DNA of 64,000 nucleotides from Litorivivens lipolytica (lineage in GTDB: Bacteria > Pseudomonadota > Gammaproteobacteria > Pseudomonadales > Spongiibacteraceae). Location: assembly GCF_014191715.1 (NCBI RefSeq), contig NZ_JACHWY010000003.1:434001-498000 (forward strand). The letters run 5' to 3'. Positions 25,255-36,259 of the stretch are shown in pieces (positions within the stretch are counted from its first letter, which is position 1; each line of letters begins with the position of its first letter). The notes under the pieces were generated by a model. That model saw only the letters and a list, made by a program, of their open reading frames with translations. It was not told the origin of the DNA and made no database searches. A program made the translations under genes and the position numbers.

Positions 25255-28200
25255 TTATTCGTTAGCGAAAGAGATGCTCGATCGTGTGCGCTGCAACTGA
25301 TACAGGACGCGATCAACGGCAAGCCTCAAGTCCAACGCTTGCGCTGAGACTTTCTTTTCCAGCCTGTCGGTCGCCAGCAGGAGCGACTTGATGGCGTTGT
25401 CGGTTTTCCCTTGGTGGATATCTGCCTCGGCACTGCGGAGTTTTTTATCGATGAAATCGTAGTCCTTGTCTTGTGGGTATTGATCCAACAAGGACTGCAT
25501 AAGACTGATCGCATTGCCGAACGACAGTCCGGCGTCAATCGGGGCAAGCGACAGCGCAAATTCACTGTCATTCACCATCAGGGAGCGATTGATGCCCGCA
25601 TGGATATCCACCAGTACAGGTAGCGAATCCGAGGAGCTTTCCGGTAGCTGGATATAAATAATTTTGTGCACGGCGGTGGGCGCGGAAAGATCCTGTTGCC
25701 ATAACCAGGTGTCGTCGCCATGTCTATACACGCCGGTAGTGTCTACCACCTGCCCGCCATTGGGCAGCGTAATCACCACATCAAGGGCAGCACGTCGACT
25801 CTGGTTCTCAATGCTGATTTCCAACGGCACAATGCGACCGGGTGCCAGTGGCCAGGTCCGGGGCTGTATTGTCTCCAAGGCGGCCAGTAGCAACTGCTCG
25901 TGCAACCCTTGCTGCGCCGCGGCGGAATCGAGTGCATCGTAGGCGAAGTACGCGTGGCGACCCAGACCGTAGCTAGCCACTGTTACCGCCGCCGGCCCAT
26001 CGAGGTTGGCGCATTCGTGACTGGCATTTTTCCCGACGGAAAATGCTGCCCACACTTGCGCTCCGCAATGCGCCAACGCGAGCCCCGCACTCACCGGCGG
26101 GCTATCTTCTGCAGCATTAGCCAGAACCCCCTCCATCACATCGATGGAATGTGCCTGGTTGTTTTTCCCCGTGAGCGCTATCCCTAAACTGCGCTCCAGC
26201 TGGCTATTGCGACGGTTCCAGCTACCTGAAATCAGCAGGCCTGTGGCGCTGTTCTGCGCTTCAGCCAGCAAGGCCTCCACTTGAGGATGCAGCGTTGTCG
26301 CTTCTGACAGTATGGCTATTGAGCTGTATCCGCCGCTATTGAATTCATTTGCGAAGCTTTCAGGCGTGCTGGTAAGGGTATAGTTCCAGCCATTTTCTGT
26401 GAGCAACCTTTCGAGGTATTCGCGCTGCAAAGCGGGTGCCACCGTATCGCGGGGTGCCTGATAGTCGTCCGCATCGAGCAGAACCAGCAAGCGGCCTTTC
26501 GAGGCAGCCTGAACCTGAACCTCCAGGTTCGGGGGTATGACCTGAAAGCCCGCAGCAGCAAGCTGGCGCAGCTCTTCGTCAATCTCAGCCATCAGGATAC
26601 AGCCGTAATCGCCATAGGCTGGTGGGTCGGACAGAATCAGCGTGTAAGGGTGACTCGCTCCGGCTTCCAGTGCCAGATTGCCCTCGCGGGTTTGATAAAG
26701 CACCTCGCCACTTTCAAGCGCAATCACCTGATATATCAGTGTCGCGTTGTCGAGCTCCGATGAGCTGCGGTTGGTTGCCACAAACTGGCAGCTTTTCGGC
26801 TCGCCGGTCGGATAGTGCTCAACCTCGATCTCACCAATCAGTGATTCCAGCGCTGCGCGCTCAACCGTAAACTGGGTTTCACTTTCTGCCAGAATTTCTT
26901 CCGCCTGTTTGATTTGCCAGACAACCCGATAGGCTCCCGGCTCTCTGTCTTCAAGCCGCAGTATGTGCTGGCGATCTTCATTCGCAGACGGTGCCAGACT
27001 ATTGATGACATAGGTTCCGGACTCCAACAGCGAGCCGTCAGGGCGATAGACAGTCATCACGCCGTTACCACCATTGAAGGTTGCATTGCTCGCATTATTA
27101 AGCGCTCGCAAATCAACAATGGCCTGATCCCACGCCCGATATACCGGCTTGTCTGTGCTCACAAGGGCTGAAATCGTCGCCAGCTCACCGCTCTGTGTCG
27201 TAACAGAAAAGGGGGCTGAGGCTTGACGCAGCACCTTGCCGCGCTCGTCCAGTATTCTCGCGATAGCGAGATAGCTACCGGCATAAACATCGGCGGCACT
27301 GAAATTCAAATTGGGCAGGCCACGCGTTTCTTGCGCCTGAAGCGCCTCAACATTGAAGCTGCCGAGATCAGCGGCAATGTTCTGTTGCGTATCAGTAACG
27401 ATGATTGAAACTGGCGCATCGGTTTTCACGCTGGCCAGATTCATGATGGTGGAGCTGACGATCACTTGCTCGGAGGGTGTATAGCTTGGTTTATCCGTGG
27501 CAACCGATACGCTGGTCAAGGTGGGCGCTACCTTGACTCGCTGTTCACCGAGACTCTGGTGCACAGGGTTTCCGTCGATATCGATATAGGAAACCTCTAG
27601 CTGCTCGGTGACAACACGTATTTCACCCGGCTCAACGTTGTACAGCCGCAGATTTTTCGAAAGATTCTCAAGTTGATCCACGCTGAAGGTGGCGAACTCC
27701 CACGTAACGACCGTGCGATCACCTTCAATGCCGATTGACGATGGTGGTTTGGACAAGGACGACGTGTCGACATCGACATCATCTGCCGAGATTCTGCTCC
27801 TCACTCGAACGTCAGAGATGGCTGGCTTAATAACCTCAATGGTAACGGACACGGGTGACGACGCTCCTCCGCGATTGTCATTGGCTAGGAAGGTGACGAT
27901 ATGCTCACCAATGTCACTTTCAGTGGGAGTCCATTCAAGATGTGCAAGTCCGATCCGGCCACCGGAAATGCTTTGCTCGAAGGTAGCCCGATTCGGTAAG
28001 CCAACATGATTGAGATAAACGGTGTCGTTGCTGTCGGCATCGCTTGCCTGTACCGCAATACTGAGTGTTTGCCCCACGACAGCTTTGATACGAGAACCTG
28101 CTTCCGGTGTCGGCGGGTGATCAAAAGCCGGGGCAATATTCGCCCCCTGATCCTGCAGTCGAATCAAAAAGTCGATTGCCGCCGTACTTTTCACCACATC

Positions 28201-28947
28201 GTTGTCATCGCGGTCTTCAAGCGTCACCTGAACAGAATACAGACCATTTGAAAACGACTGTGCACCAGCCCAAGTAAATACGCCGGTGTCACGATCAACC
28301 TGCATACCACTCGGAATGGACGGAATTGCAGACTCTGAACGGGTAGACAAACGCCAGGTTATTTTGTCCCTATCTGGATCAACAGCCGGAATCAAAAATC
28401 GGCAGTCATATTTAGAGCAACTAACGATCGGCGGCAGATTGCTGAGCGGAGAAGAATTGCCACTGGTGAGATCAACCCGGGTATAGACGCGCCAACTTGC
28501 ATTACTTGCATTGCGAATGCCTCCAATCTTGCAACAACTGGAGAACTGACCAAGCCAGGGGTTTCCATTGTTATCCACCGAAGGGTAGATATGCCTGATT
28601 AGGTCATTGCCTGAAGAATCAATCGCGCGACCAACGATCCAGTCTTCCTGAAGGTTTCGGGCAATCACCCGATAGTTCAGGTTTGCCGAACGACCATCAC
28701 CAAAATTGTATCTGCCGGGCCGAAAGGTCTGGCCAATACCGGGGTGTCCAAAGGCGCTACTTCTAAATGCGACTGTCATCGCAAAGTCGGCAGCGGCCGG
28801 CGCAACATCCTGCCTTGACTGATAGGTAAAGTGACCAAAGCGGAAGTGACTGGCCTGAGTATGCACCGCACTCAGCAGCAGGCCGGCGACAACGAGTATG
28901 CGGAAAAAGCTCAAGCCGCCAACGGTTTTCATCAGACTATTCACCAT
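25255..28947 (-). CDS. Large secreted multi-domain Ig-like surface protein
   Basis: 1230 residues. The signal peptide (LSFFRILVVAGLLLSAVHTQA) is followed by SHFRFGHFTYQ, a start seen in other bacterial surface proteins with Ig modules. Next come cadherin/putative-Ig type repeats (WTPTESDIGEHIVTFLANDN and similar, about 200-370), further Ig-like domains (about 440-790), and an alpha/beta segment (about 815-1010; RLLVLLDADDYQAPRD) resembling a class I GATase-like/DUF4350 fold. A CARDB-like beta domain and a C-terminal helical FIMAH-like region (about 1150-1225) end the protein. ATG 28947 or GTG 28944 follows an AAAGGAG site and overlaps the upstream gene. Domain names are by eye. Confidence 0.7.
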   Translation of the reverse strand: MVNSLMKTVGGLSFFRILVVAGLLLSAVHTQASHFRFGHFTYQSRQDVAPAAADFAMTVAFRSSAFGHPGIGQTFRPGRYNFGDGRSANLNYRVIARNLQEDWIVGRAIDSSGNDLIRHIYPSVDNNGNPWLGQFSSCCKIGGIRNASNASWRVYTRVDLTSGNSSPLSNLPPIVSCSKYDCRFLIPAVDPDRDKITWRLSTRSESAIPSIPSGMQVDRDTGVFTWAGAQSFSNGLYSVQVTLEDRDDNDVVKSTAAIDFLIRLQDQGANIAPAFDHPPTPEAGSRIKAVVGQTLSIAVQASDADSNDTVYLNHVGLPNRATFEQSISGGRIGLAHLEWTPTESDIGEHIVTFLANDNRGGASSPVSVTIEVIKPAISDVRVRSRISADDVDVDTSSLSKPPSSIGIEGDRTVVTWEFATFSVDQLENLSKNLRLYNVEPGEIRVVTEQLEVSYIDIDGNPVHQSLGEQRVKVAPTLTSVSVATDKPSYTPSEQVIVSSTIMNLASVKTDAPVSIIVTDTQQNIAADLGSFNVEALQAQETRGLPNLNFSAADVYAGSYLAIARILDERGKVLRQASAPFSVTTQSGELATISALVSTDKPVYRAWDQAIVDLRALNNASNATFNGGNGVMTVYRPDGSLLESGTYVINSLAPSANEDRQHILRLEDREPGAYRVVWQIKQAEEILAESETQFTVERAALESLIGEIEVEHYPTGEPKSCQFVATNRSSSELDNATLIYQVIALESGEVLYQTREGNLALEAGASHPYTLILSDPPAYGDYGCILMAEIDEELRQLAAAGFQVIPPNLEVQVQAASKGRLLVLLDADDYQAPRDTVAPALQREYLERLLTENGWNYTLTSTPESFANEFNSGGYSSIAILSEATTLHPQVEALLAEAQNSATGLLISGSWNRRNSQLERSLGIALTGKNNQAHSIDVMEGVLANAAEDSPPVSAGLALAHCGAQVWAAFSVGKNASHECANLDGPAAVTVASYGLGRHAYFAYDALDSAAAQQGLHEQLLLAALETIQPRTWPLAPGRIVPLEISIENQSRRAALDVVITLPNGGQVVDTTGVYRHGDDTWLWQQDLSAPTAVHKIIYIQLPESSSDSLPVLVDIHAGINRSLMVNDSEFALSLAPIDAGLSFGNAISLMQSLLDQYPQDKDYDFIDKKLRSAEADIHQGKTDNAIKSLLLATDRLEKKVSAQALDLRLAVDRVLYQLQRTRSSISFANE

Positions 28948-31720
28948 CAACTCCTTTGATCTGAATATTGCTTGTCACACCGACACCTTCTAATGGCACA
29001 ACCTCGTTGGGTGTTAGTAACTGCTGGATGTCGAGCCGAATAGAAGGGGGCACAAAAACGTTGCCCTCGGACGATTCAACAATATCCATGCCGGAAATAT
29101 TGGATAGCTGAAGTGCATAGTCCCCGCTTGCCGTGAATTGATGGAGCAAGCGATCCAACTCAACAATGAGATTGGTTTGATCTGGCGAGAGCGCGATATT
29201 CCCCTGACCATCAATGAGCACCTGCCCACGCGGGTCAATCAGCTGATAATCGAAGGCTAGGACTGATGACACGTTGGAGCGATTAAGCAACTCGGCGCTC
29301 ACTACAACTTCCGCATCACGATTCAGCAGCACATATCCGGGGATTGCGGCCAGACGCAGCGCTGCGAGTTCCCTCGTATCTTCCACCGTTACAACAAGGC
29401 TTTTCTCCGACACGAGATTGCTGGTGGCCGCATCAACTGCCTGCACCGTCACTACGTAGTCACCCGGTGCTGTATTCTCTGTATTCCACCACTGTTCAAG
29501 TTGCACATCGCGCTGTTCACCGGGCGTAAGGTGTTCAACGGACTCTTCAAGATGCTGCTGGTAGTGCACCAGCTCTTCCTCATCCAGAGCCGACTCCAGC
29601 GGCGGCAAATACCTAGCCGGAAAGCTCGCCACTTCCTCACCGGCGACGTTCTTCACCTTTACATACAGCCTCGCGCCCAGCGTCAGCGCGGTATTGTTCT
29701 CAAGGCTGGCCCTGATCAACACCGGCTCATAAGCACCATAACTGAACGCATTGCTGGTAACGGCCGCGACTTCAACGCCGCCCAGATCCGCTTTGCGGAT
29801 GTTGATGTTGAGCGATAACTGGCTATGTTCGGTTAGGGATATATCCTTGTTTGTAAAAAGATAACCCGAGGCATTCACCTGCAGAGTGAATTCAAGTACC
29901 GGTATGTCGCGAAGACTGTAAAAGCCGTTGCTGTCGGTGGTCGTACTTGCCGAACCAACGGTAACGGACGCGCCCGCCACAGGCGCGCCTGTACTTAAAT
30001 CCATTACCTGGCCGCTGATCGACGTGGCGGGCAAAACAACCTGTTCTCTGAGCGTGACCTCACCCAGATTGACCCGTGTTTTTTCGGGAAGAATCAATGT
30101 CGAGCTGAGTGTCTCGTACCCCGTCTTTGCGATTTCAATTCGCACTTCACCGGCCGACAGGTTTTCAAGCACAAAATAGCCATCGCTCTCGGTTACCACG
30201 GAACCAGCGCCAGCAAGGCTTACGCTAACTCCCTCTAACGGCTGGTTACTTTCGTCTAGGATGAGCCCCGAGATTGATGCATTGGCGGGCTGCGACTCCG
30301 CTATGGGCAAAAGCCCCGGCGAAAAGTTGACTGCGGTGCCCGCCGTCAGCGTCACCGTCGCCGATATGGCATGGTAGTCATCCGATGTAACGGTGAGCAC
30401 CGCATCGCCCAATTCCGCCAACAACTGGTATTCACCGTTCGTATTACTGATGGCGCTGGCAGAAGTGCCACTAACGATTACCGAAACAATCGCACCCGCC
30501 ACGGGTTCACCCGTGGTCGTATCGGTGAGCACACCGCTAACCAGTGAAGCGGTGGGCGCCACGGTTAAGCGAATGGTACCAACATCAGCAAACTGGCCTT
30601 TCTGAAGATTCAGGTTTTGGGAGGCAGACAAATAGCCGGGGGCTGAGTAAGAAACGATGTAGGCACCCGGATCGAGATTGGATAGTACAAACTGACCACT
30701 GCTATCAATGGAAACCGCTTCAAGATCGAAATCCCTCACATCAATCCGAGCATTCGTCAGCGCCGAGCCACCCACTGCATCAATGAGTCTGCCTCGCACA
30801 ACCGCCTTTTCGGGGTCGGCCGGTACCTCCAGATTGGCCAACAGGTCTAATGTCGAAATCGCCAGAGCCGTTGAGTAAACTTGGTCCACCCAACTGCCTG
30901 TAGCACGTTGGTTGCTCTCGAGAACTGCGACAGACTCCTGATAGCGCGACACGTCGGTTGTTATGGGAATCAACGCTTGCAGAATCAGAGCGCTTTCCCA
31001 ATCACTGCTCCAGCGATTACTCTCCTCTTGAATTGCATACAGAAAGTCTGCGGCCCGGCTAAGCACAGAAGAAATATTGAAGGTATAGAGATAGGGTTTG
31101 AGGGCTTTAACCACGAGCGCAGTAACCATTCCGGAAGACTGATCGGCGTAATAACCGAAACCGCCGGTCGTTAGCTGCGCGGAAGAGAGGTAACTTAATG
31201 CCCTGCCTGCCACTGCGGCATCACGCTGTACTTTTTGCAGGGCCAACAGCGCAAAAGCCGTATCAAGCGGGGTGCTATCGTAGCCAGGGTAATCTCCAAA
31301 GCCGCCATCTTGCCCTTGCCGAATTAGCAGTTCTTCGACGGCTCGGGTCGTGCTGCGCTCAGCACTCTGCAAGGCAATAATTAGTCGGGACAAGTTTTCG
31401 GTAGGTAACGCTGCGGGGGCGCTATCTAGAAAAGCCAGGACGTCACTGCTCTCAAAAATATCGCGGCCAACCGAGATTGCGGCATGAAATGCTTCGGCCG
31501 TTGCTTGGAAAGCTGAAGCCTCGTCCGATGCAGTAACAATTGCACCGCTTTCCAAACGGGAGGCTTCAAGCCATTGCAATGCCTGATTGATAGCTTCGGA
31601 GTTTTCGGAGGCCTGATGGGGTGCGCTTTCATGTGCGCTGGCATTGAAAATGGCCAGCAAAAAAACAATCAATACGGCTTTTACCGAGAATGCCGGGAAC
31701 CGGCGCCCATGCTCACTCAT
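28937..31720 (-). CDS. Secreted alpha/alpha-toroid protein with carboxypeptidase-regulatory and Ig-like domains
   Basis: 927 residues from ATG 31720 (GGTGGGA just upstream). Signal peptide (VKAVLIVFLLAIFNASA). The N-terminal ~40-300 residues carry repeats of the prenyltransferase/squalene-cyclase/TED type: GQDGGFGDYPGYDSTPLDTA, TGGFGYYADQSSGMVTAL, RWSSDWESALILQAL and TGSWVDQVYSTALAISTL. Four carboxypeptidase-regulatory-like beta domains follow (from VVRGRLIDAVGGSALTNARI to about 660; each has an xxDxxGxFxLxxLxxGxYxV pattern), then two Ig/macroglobulin-like domains to the end. No thioester CxEQ motif is visible. First gene of the three-gene surface operon, overlapping the next by 11 bases. Function unknown. 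Confidence 0.72.
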   Translation of the reverse strand: MSEHGRRFPAFSVKAVLIVFLLAIFNASAHESAPHQASENSEAINQALQWLEASRLESGAIVTASDEASAFQATAEAFHAAISVGRDIFESSDVLAFLDSAPAALPTENLSRLIIALQSAERSTTRAVEELLIRQGQDGGFGDYPGYDSTPLDTAFALLALQKVQRDAAVAGRALSYLSSAQLTTGGFGYYADQSSGMVTALVVKALKPYLYTFNISSVLSRAADFLYAIQEESNRWSSDWESALILQALIPITTDVSRYQESVAVLESNQRATGSWVDQVYSTALAISTLDLLANLEVPADPEKAVVRGRLIDAVGGSALTNARIDVRDFDLEAVSIDSSGQFVLSNLDPGAYIVSYSAPGYLSASQNLNLQKGQFADVGTIRLTVAPTASLVSGVLTDTTTGEPVAGAIVSVIVSGTSASAISNTNGEYQLLAELGDAVLTVTSDDYHAISATVTLTAGTAVNFSPGLLPIAESQPANASISGLILDESNQPLEGVSVSLAGAGSVVTESDGYFVLENLSAGEVRIEIAKTGYETLSSTLILPEKTRVNLGEVTLREQVVLPATSISGQVMDLSTGAPVAGASVTVGSASTTTDSNGFYSLRDIPVLEFTLQVNASGYLFTNKDISLTEHSQLSLNINIRKADLGGVEVAAVTSNAFSYGAYEPVLIRASLENNTALTLGARLYVKVKNVAGEEVASFPARYLPPLESALDEEELVHYQQHLEESVEHLTPGEQRDVQLEQWWNTENTAPGDYVVTVQAVDAATSNLVSEKSLVVTVEDTRELAALRLAAIPGYVLLNRDAEVVVSAELLNRSNVSSVLAFDYQLIDPRGQVLIDGQGNIALSPDQTNLIVELDRLLHQFTASGDYALQLSNISGMDIVESSEGNVFVPPSIRLDIQQLLTPNEVVPLEGVGVTSNIQIKGVDGE

Positions 31721-31930
31721 AATCCCACCACGTCCTTGGGTTTTTGTTATCAACGTGGAAAGAAAGCCGAAAGAGAGGGCTGCAAATTCCTTTTGCATCA
31801 GCAACTCGGAGAAGAGTCACTGCCGGGCTTCCTTGCCACAAAGTCGTATAACTACGCTGCTGCGTAAACTACCGGATTATTTTTGGTAAAAACACCAGTT
31901 ACGAATACACGGTATCAATTACACGAAAAA

Positions 31931-31948
31931 TTGTGATGCAAATCACAA
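31931..31948. promoter_or_regulatory. CRP/Vfr-type operator
   Basis: TTGTGATGCAAATCACAA is a perfect palindrome with 7-base arms around four bases and matches the CRP consensus TGTGA-N6-TCACA exactly. It lies in the divergent region, about 210 bp upstream of the surface operon start (31720, minus) and about 110 bp upstream of the carbonic anhydrase gene (32059, plus), so either or both may be controlled. Confidence 0.7.
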
Positions 31949-32058
31949 ACAATATCAATCACTATCTTGGTCATGCAGGACAACTCTCAGCCGGCGATGT
32001 TCGATATATTCGCGCACTTCGCTATCATGGGCGCATCCCAATAGACCACGGAAACTAG

Positions 32059-32616
32059 ATGCCTTACAAAGCCAAAAATTACATCCGCACCTTCGAAGGC
32101 AACACCCCGCAACTCGGCAAGGGCGCCTTTATCGACCCCAGCGCTGCGGTGATTGGGGATGTAACGCTGGGCGATGACAGCTCGGTCTGGCCCAACACCA
32201 CAATTCGCGGCGATATGCATCGTATTCGCATTGGTGCGCGCACCAGCATTCAGGACAACTCCATTCTTCACATCACCCACGCCGGTCCGTTTAACCCGGA
32301 CGGTTATCCGCTGACCATTGGCGATGATGTGACTGTTGCCCACAGCGTGACCCTGCACGGTTGCGAGATTGGCAGTCGGGTGTTAATCGGCATGGGCTGT
32401 ATTGTGATGGATGGCGCGGTGATTGAAGACGAGGTGGTTCTGGGGGCGAACAGTTTGGTACCGCCGGGCAAGACGCTGGAATCCGGCAAGCTCTATGTCG
32501 GCAGCCCGGCGAAACCGGTTCGGGACTTAACCGACAAGGAGCGAGAATATTTTACCTACAGCGCCAACAATTACGCCAAGTTGAAAGACCGGCATATTGC
32601 GGAGCTATCCAAGTAA
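32059..32616 (+). CDS. Gamma carbonic anhydrase family protein (YrdA-like)
   Basis: 185-residue left-handed beta-helix hexapeptide-repeat protein of the gamma-CA/YrdA/PaaY group. It shows repeated [LIV]GxxxxI-type turns and the zinc-ligand histidine regions SILHITH and TVAHSVTLHGC, with IRGDMHRIRIG upstream. Probably a zinc trimer with carbonic anhydrase-like or thioesterase-like activity. It marks the right border of the accessory island; in Pseudomonas, as recalled, the equivalent gene is directly adjacent to prlC. Confidence 0.92.
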   Translation: MPYKAKNYIRTFEGNTPQLGKGAFIDPSAAVIGDVTLGDDSSVWPNTTIRGDMHRIRIGARTSIQDNSILHITHAGPFNPDGYPLTIGDDVTVAHSVTLHGCEIGSRVLIGMGCIVMDGAVIEDEVVLGANSLVPPGKTLESGKLYVGSPAKPVRDLTDKEREYFTYSANNYAKLKDRHIAELSK

Positions 32617-32622
32617 ACGCGG

Positions 32623-33582
32623 TTAAGCGGTGTAAACCAGCAGCCCGAGATAGGAGAAGTACAAGGCGGTGAGTAGGCCGCCTTCCCAGCGCTCGATGCG
32701 CCGGCTGCCTTTGAAGCTGTAGGCGACAATAAACAGCATCACCGACAGGCCAATCATGATGGGATAATCCCGGCTCAGTACGGCGGCATCCACTTTCCCC
32801 GGTGAGATCACACCCGGCAAAGCCATTACACCCAAGAGGTTAAAGAGGTTAGAACCGAGCACGTTACCCAATGCAATATCGTGTTCGTTTTTGCGCACGG
32901 CGGCGACTGACGCGGCCAGCTCCGGCAGGCTGGTGCCGATGGCGACAATGGTCAAACCAATAACCAGCTCGCTCACTCCCAACGCCTGCGCAATATCCAC
33001 CGCCGCCCAGACCATGACGCGGGCAGAAATCAGCAGCACCGCAAAACCGAGCGCCAGCCAGAACAGCGCTTTGCCAAGAGTCAGGTCTTTTTCCAGCGAC
33101 TCTTCAAACTCACCCGCCAGCGGATCGTCGATGCCGTGTTTGGCTTCCCACAACTGACGCAGTATCACCAGTGCAAAGCCCACCAGCAAAATGCTGCCGT
33201 CTACCAGATTTAACTCGCCATCGCGCAATAGGAACCAGCCGCCAATCATTACCAGAATCAGCAGGGGGATTTCGCGGAACAGAATTTTGGAGCGAACCTC
33301 CAAGGGCGCCACCAACGCGGTGATACCGAGAATCAGTCCGATATTGGTGATGTTGGAACCCAGCGCGTTCCCCACCGACAAGCCGGCCTGCCCCTGAAAG
33401 GCGGCGATGGCAGACACCAGCATCTCCGGTGCGGACGTGCCAATGCCCACCACCAGAATACCGATGACGAGGGTGGACACGCCGAGAATGCGGGCGGTGG
33501 CGGAGGCGCCCAAAACGAATTTGTCGGCACTCCAGACTAGTGCCAGCAACCCGGCAATCAGGCCAACAATCTGTAACAGCAA
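32623..33582 (-). CDS. Calcium/sodium antiporter (YrbG family)
   Basis: 319-residue CaCA-superfamily exchanger with ten predicted helices in two inverted halves. Each half has a conserved alpha repeat: GTSAPEMLVSAIAAFQGQAGL...GNALGSNITNIGL in the first and GTSLPELAASVAAVRKNEHD...GNVLGSNLFNLLG in the second, with the ion-binding Glu and Asn residues. It lies 11 bp downstream of aroE and is probably co-transcribed. It converges on the carbonic anhydrase gene. Confidence 0.93.
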   Translation of the reverse strand: MLLQIVGLIAGLLALVWSADKFVLGASATARILGVSTLVIGILVVGIGTSAPEMLVSAIAAFQGQAGLSVGNALGSNITNIGLILGITALVAPLEVRSKILFREIPLLILVMIGGWFLLRDGELNLVDGSILLVGFALVILRQLWEAKHGIDDPLAGEFEESLEKDLTLGKALFWLALGFAVLLISARVMVWAAVDIAQALGVSELVIGLTIVAIGTSLPELAASVAAVRKNEHDIALGNVLGSNLFNLLGVMALPGVISPGKVDAAVLSRDYPIMIGLSVMLFIVAYSFKGSRRIERWEGGLLTALYFSYLGLLVYTA

Positions 33583-33593
33583 AATGCGTTTCC

Positions 33594-34435
33594 TTATCCC
33601 GTGGGTTTATTCAGCGAGGCGCGAATCTGTTCGATGACCGGCCCGGTGTTGGGCCGGATGCCGCGCCAGATACAAAACGATTCCGCCGCTTGTTCAACCA
33701 GCATGCCGAGACCGTCCGACACAGCCCAGGCCGCTTCACTGGCCGCCCAGCGCATAAAGGGGGTCGGCTCGGCGGAATACATCATGTCATAGCAGCAGGC
33801 AGTTTCGCTGAGCAACTCCGGCGACAGCGGAGGAAGATCCCCCATCATGCTGGCGCTGGTGCCGTTAATCACCAGATCGAACTGGCTGCCAGCGAGGCCT
33901 TCATAGCTACAACCGCGGACTTCGCCCAGCTCGCTGAACTCACGAGCCAGTAGCCGCGCCTTTTCTACGGTGCGATTGGCAATCACGATGTGACGAGGGT
34001 TGCGCGCCAGCAAGGGGCTGAGAATGCCTCGCACCGCGCCGCCCGCACCGAGAATCAGCACCCGGCGATCGGTCATTTCCCAAGCCAGATTTTCCAGCAT
34101 GTCGCGAACGATGCCCGCACCGTCGGTGTTATCACCGTAAATGGTGCCGTCGTCCTGCAGCGCCAGCGTATTGACCGCACCGGCCCGCCGTGCGCGATCA
34201 GAGAGCGAATCGGCAAACTGAAAGGCGTCCACCTTGCACGGCACGGTGATATTCAAACCCTTGCCGCCATTGTCGAAAAAACGTCCGGCGCTTTCGGCAA
34301 ACATCCCGTCATCGACCAGATGAGTGCGATACACCATGTTCTGCCCGCTTTGGGCGGCAAAGGCGGCGTGAATTTCGGGGGACTTGCTGTGCCGGATAGG
34401 ATTGCCGAACACCGCATACTGATCAGAACTGGACA

Positions 34436-34436
<1 letters not shown>
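33594..34436 (-). CDS. aroE: Shikimate dehydrogenase
   Basis: 280-residue NADP-dependent enzyme that reduces 3-dehydroshikimate to shikimate in aromatic amino acid synthesis. The substrate-site motif YAVFGNPIRHSKSP, GLNITVPCK with the catalytic Lys, NTDGAGIV with the Asp, and the nucleotide-binding VLILGAGGAVRG followed by ANRTVEKA are all visible. Start ATG 34436 shares one base with the hemF stop (TAATG), indicating translational coupling; the longer open frame upstream is not used. Confidence 0.96.
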
Positions 34437-35898
<1,462 letters not shown>

Positions 35899-35998
35899 CG
35901 GAAAAGCCTCCAGCTTGGGCCATCGGGGCCAAGGTCAGGAAATGCGCGGAAAATACCGGAGCGGGGGCGGTAATGCAAGAAAAGGGCAGCGGCCTGAC

Positions 35999-36259
35999 TC
36001 AGTAGTGGTAGCGGCAGGCAATGATAGTAAGCCGTGAGTCGTCGACGACATAGACCAGTCGATGAGTGTCATCAATACGTCGCGACCAGAAGCCACTCAG
36101 GTTTTCCTTCAGTGGCTCTGGCTTGCCGATGCCCTCGAAAGGTGAGCGCAGCGTATCTCGAATCAGGCGGTTGATGCGCTTGAGTGTTTTTTTGTCCTGC
36201 CCCTGCCAATACAGGTAGTCAGCCCAAGCTTCTTTCGTCCATGAAAGCGTTTCAATCAT
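35999..36259 (-). CDS. yoeB: YoeB toxin (ribosome-dependent mRNA interferase)
   Basis: 86-residue Txe/YoeB RNase that cleaves mRNA in the ribosomal A site. The N-terminal WTKEAWADYLYWQGQDKKTL, the GKPEPLKENLSGFWSRRID stretch with catalytic Glu and Arg, and the C-terminal CRYHY with the catalytic His-Tyr pair are all conserved, so the toxin looks active. It overlaps the yefM stop by eight bases. Confidence 0.95.
   Translation of the reverse strand: MIETLSWTKEAWADYLYWQGQDKKTLKRINRLIRDTLRSPFEGIGKPEPLKENLSGFWSRRIDDTHRLVYVVDDSRLTIIACRYHY

Noticed and set aside
22077-31720. RHS or two-partner (CDI) toxin system
   Set aside because: No YD/RHS repeats, TPS domain, CdiB-like transporter or VENN motif is present; only the overall tip-plus-small-gene layout is similar.
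20107-31930. Prophage or integrative element
   Set aside because: No integrase, transposase, tRNA, att-like direct repeat or phage structural gene is visible.
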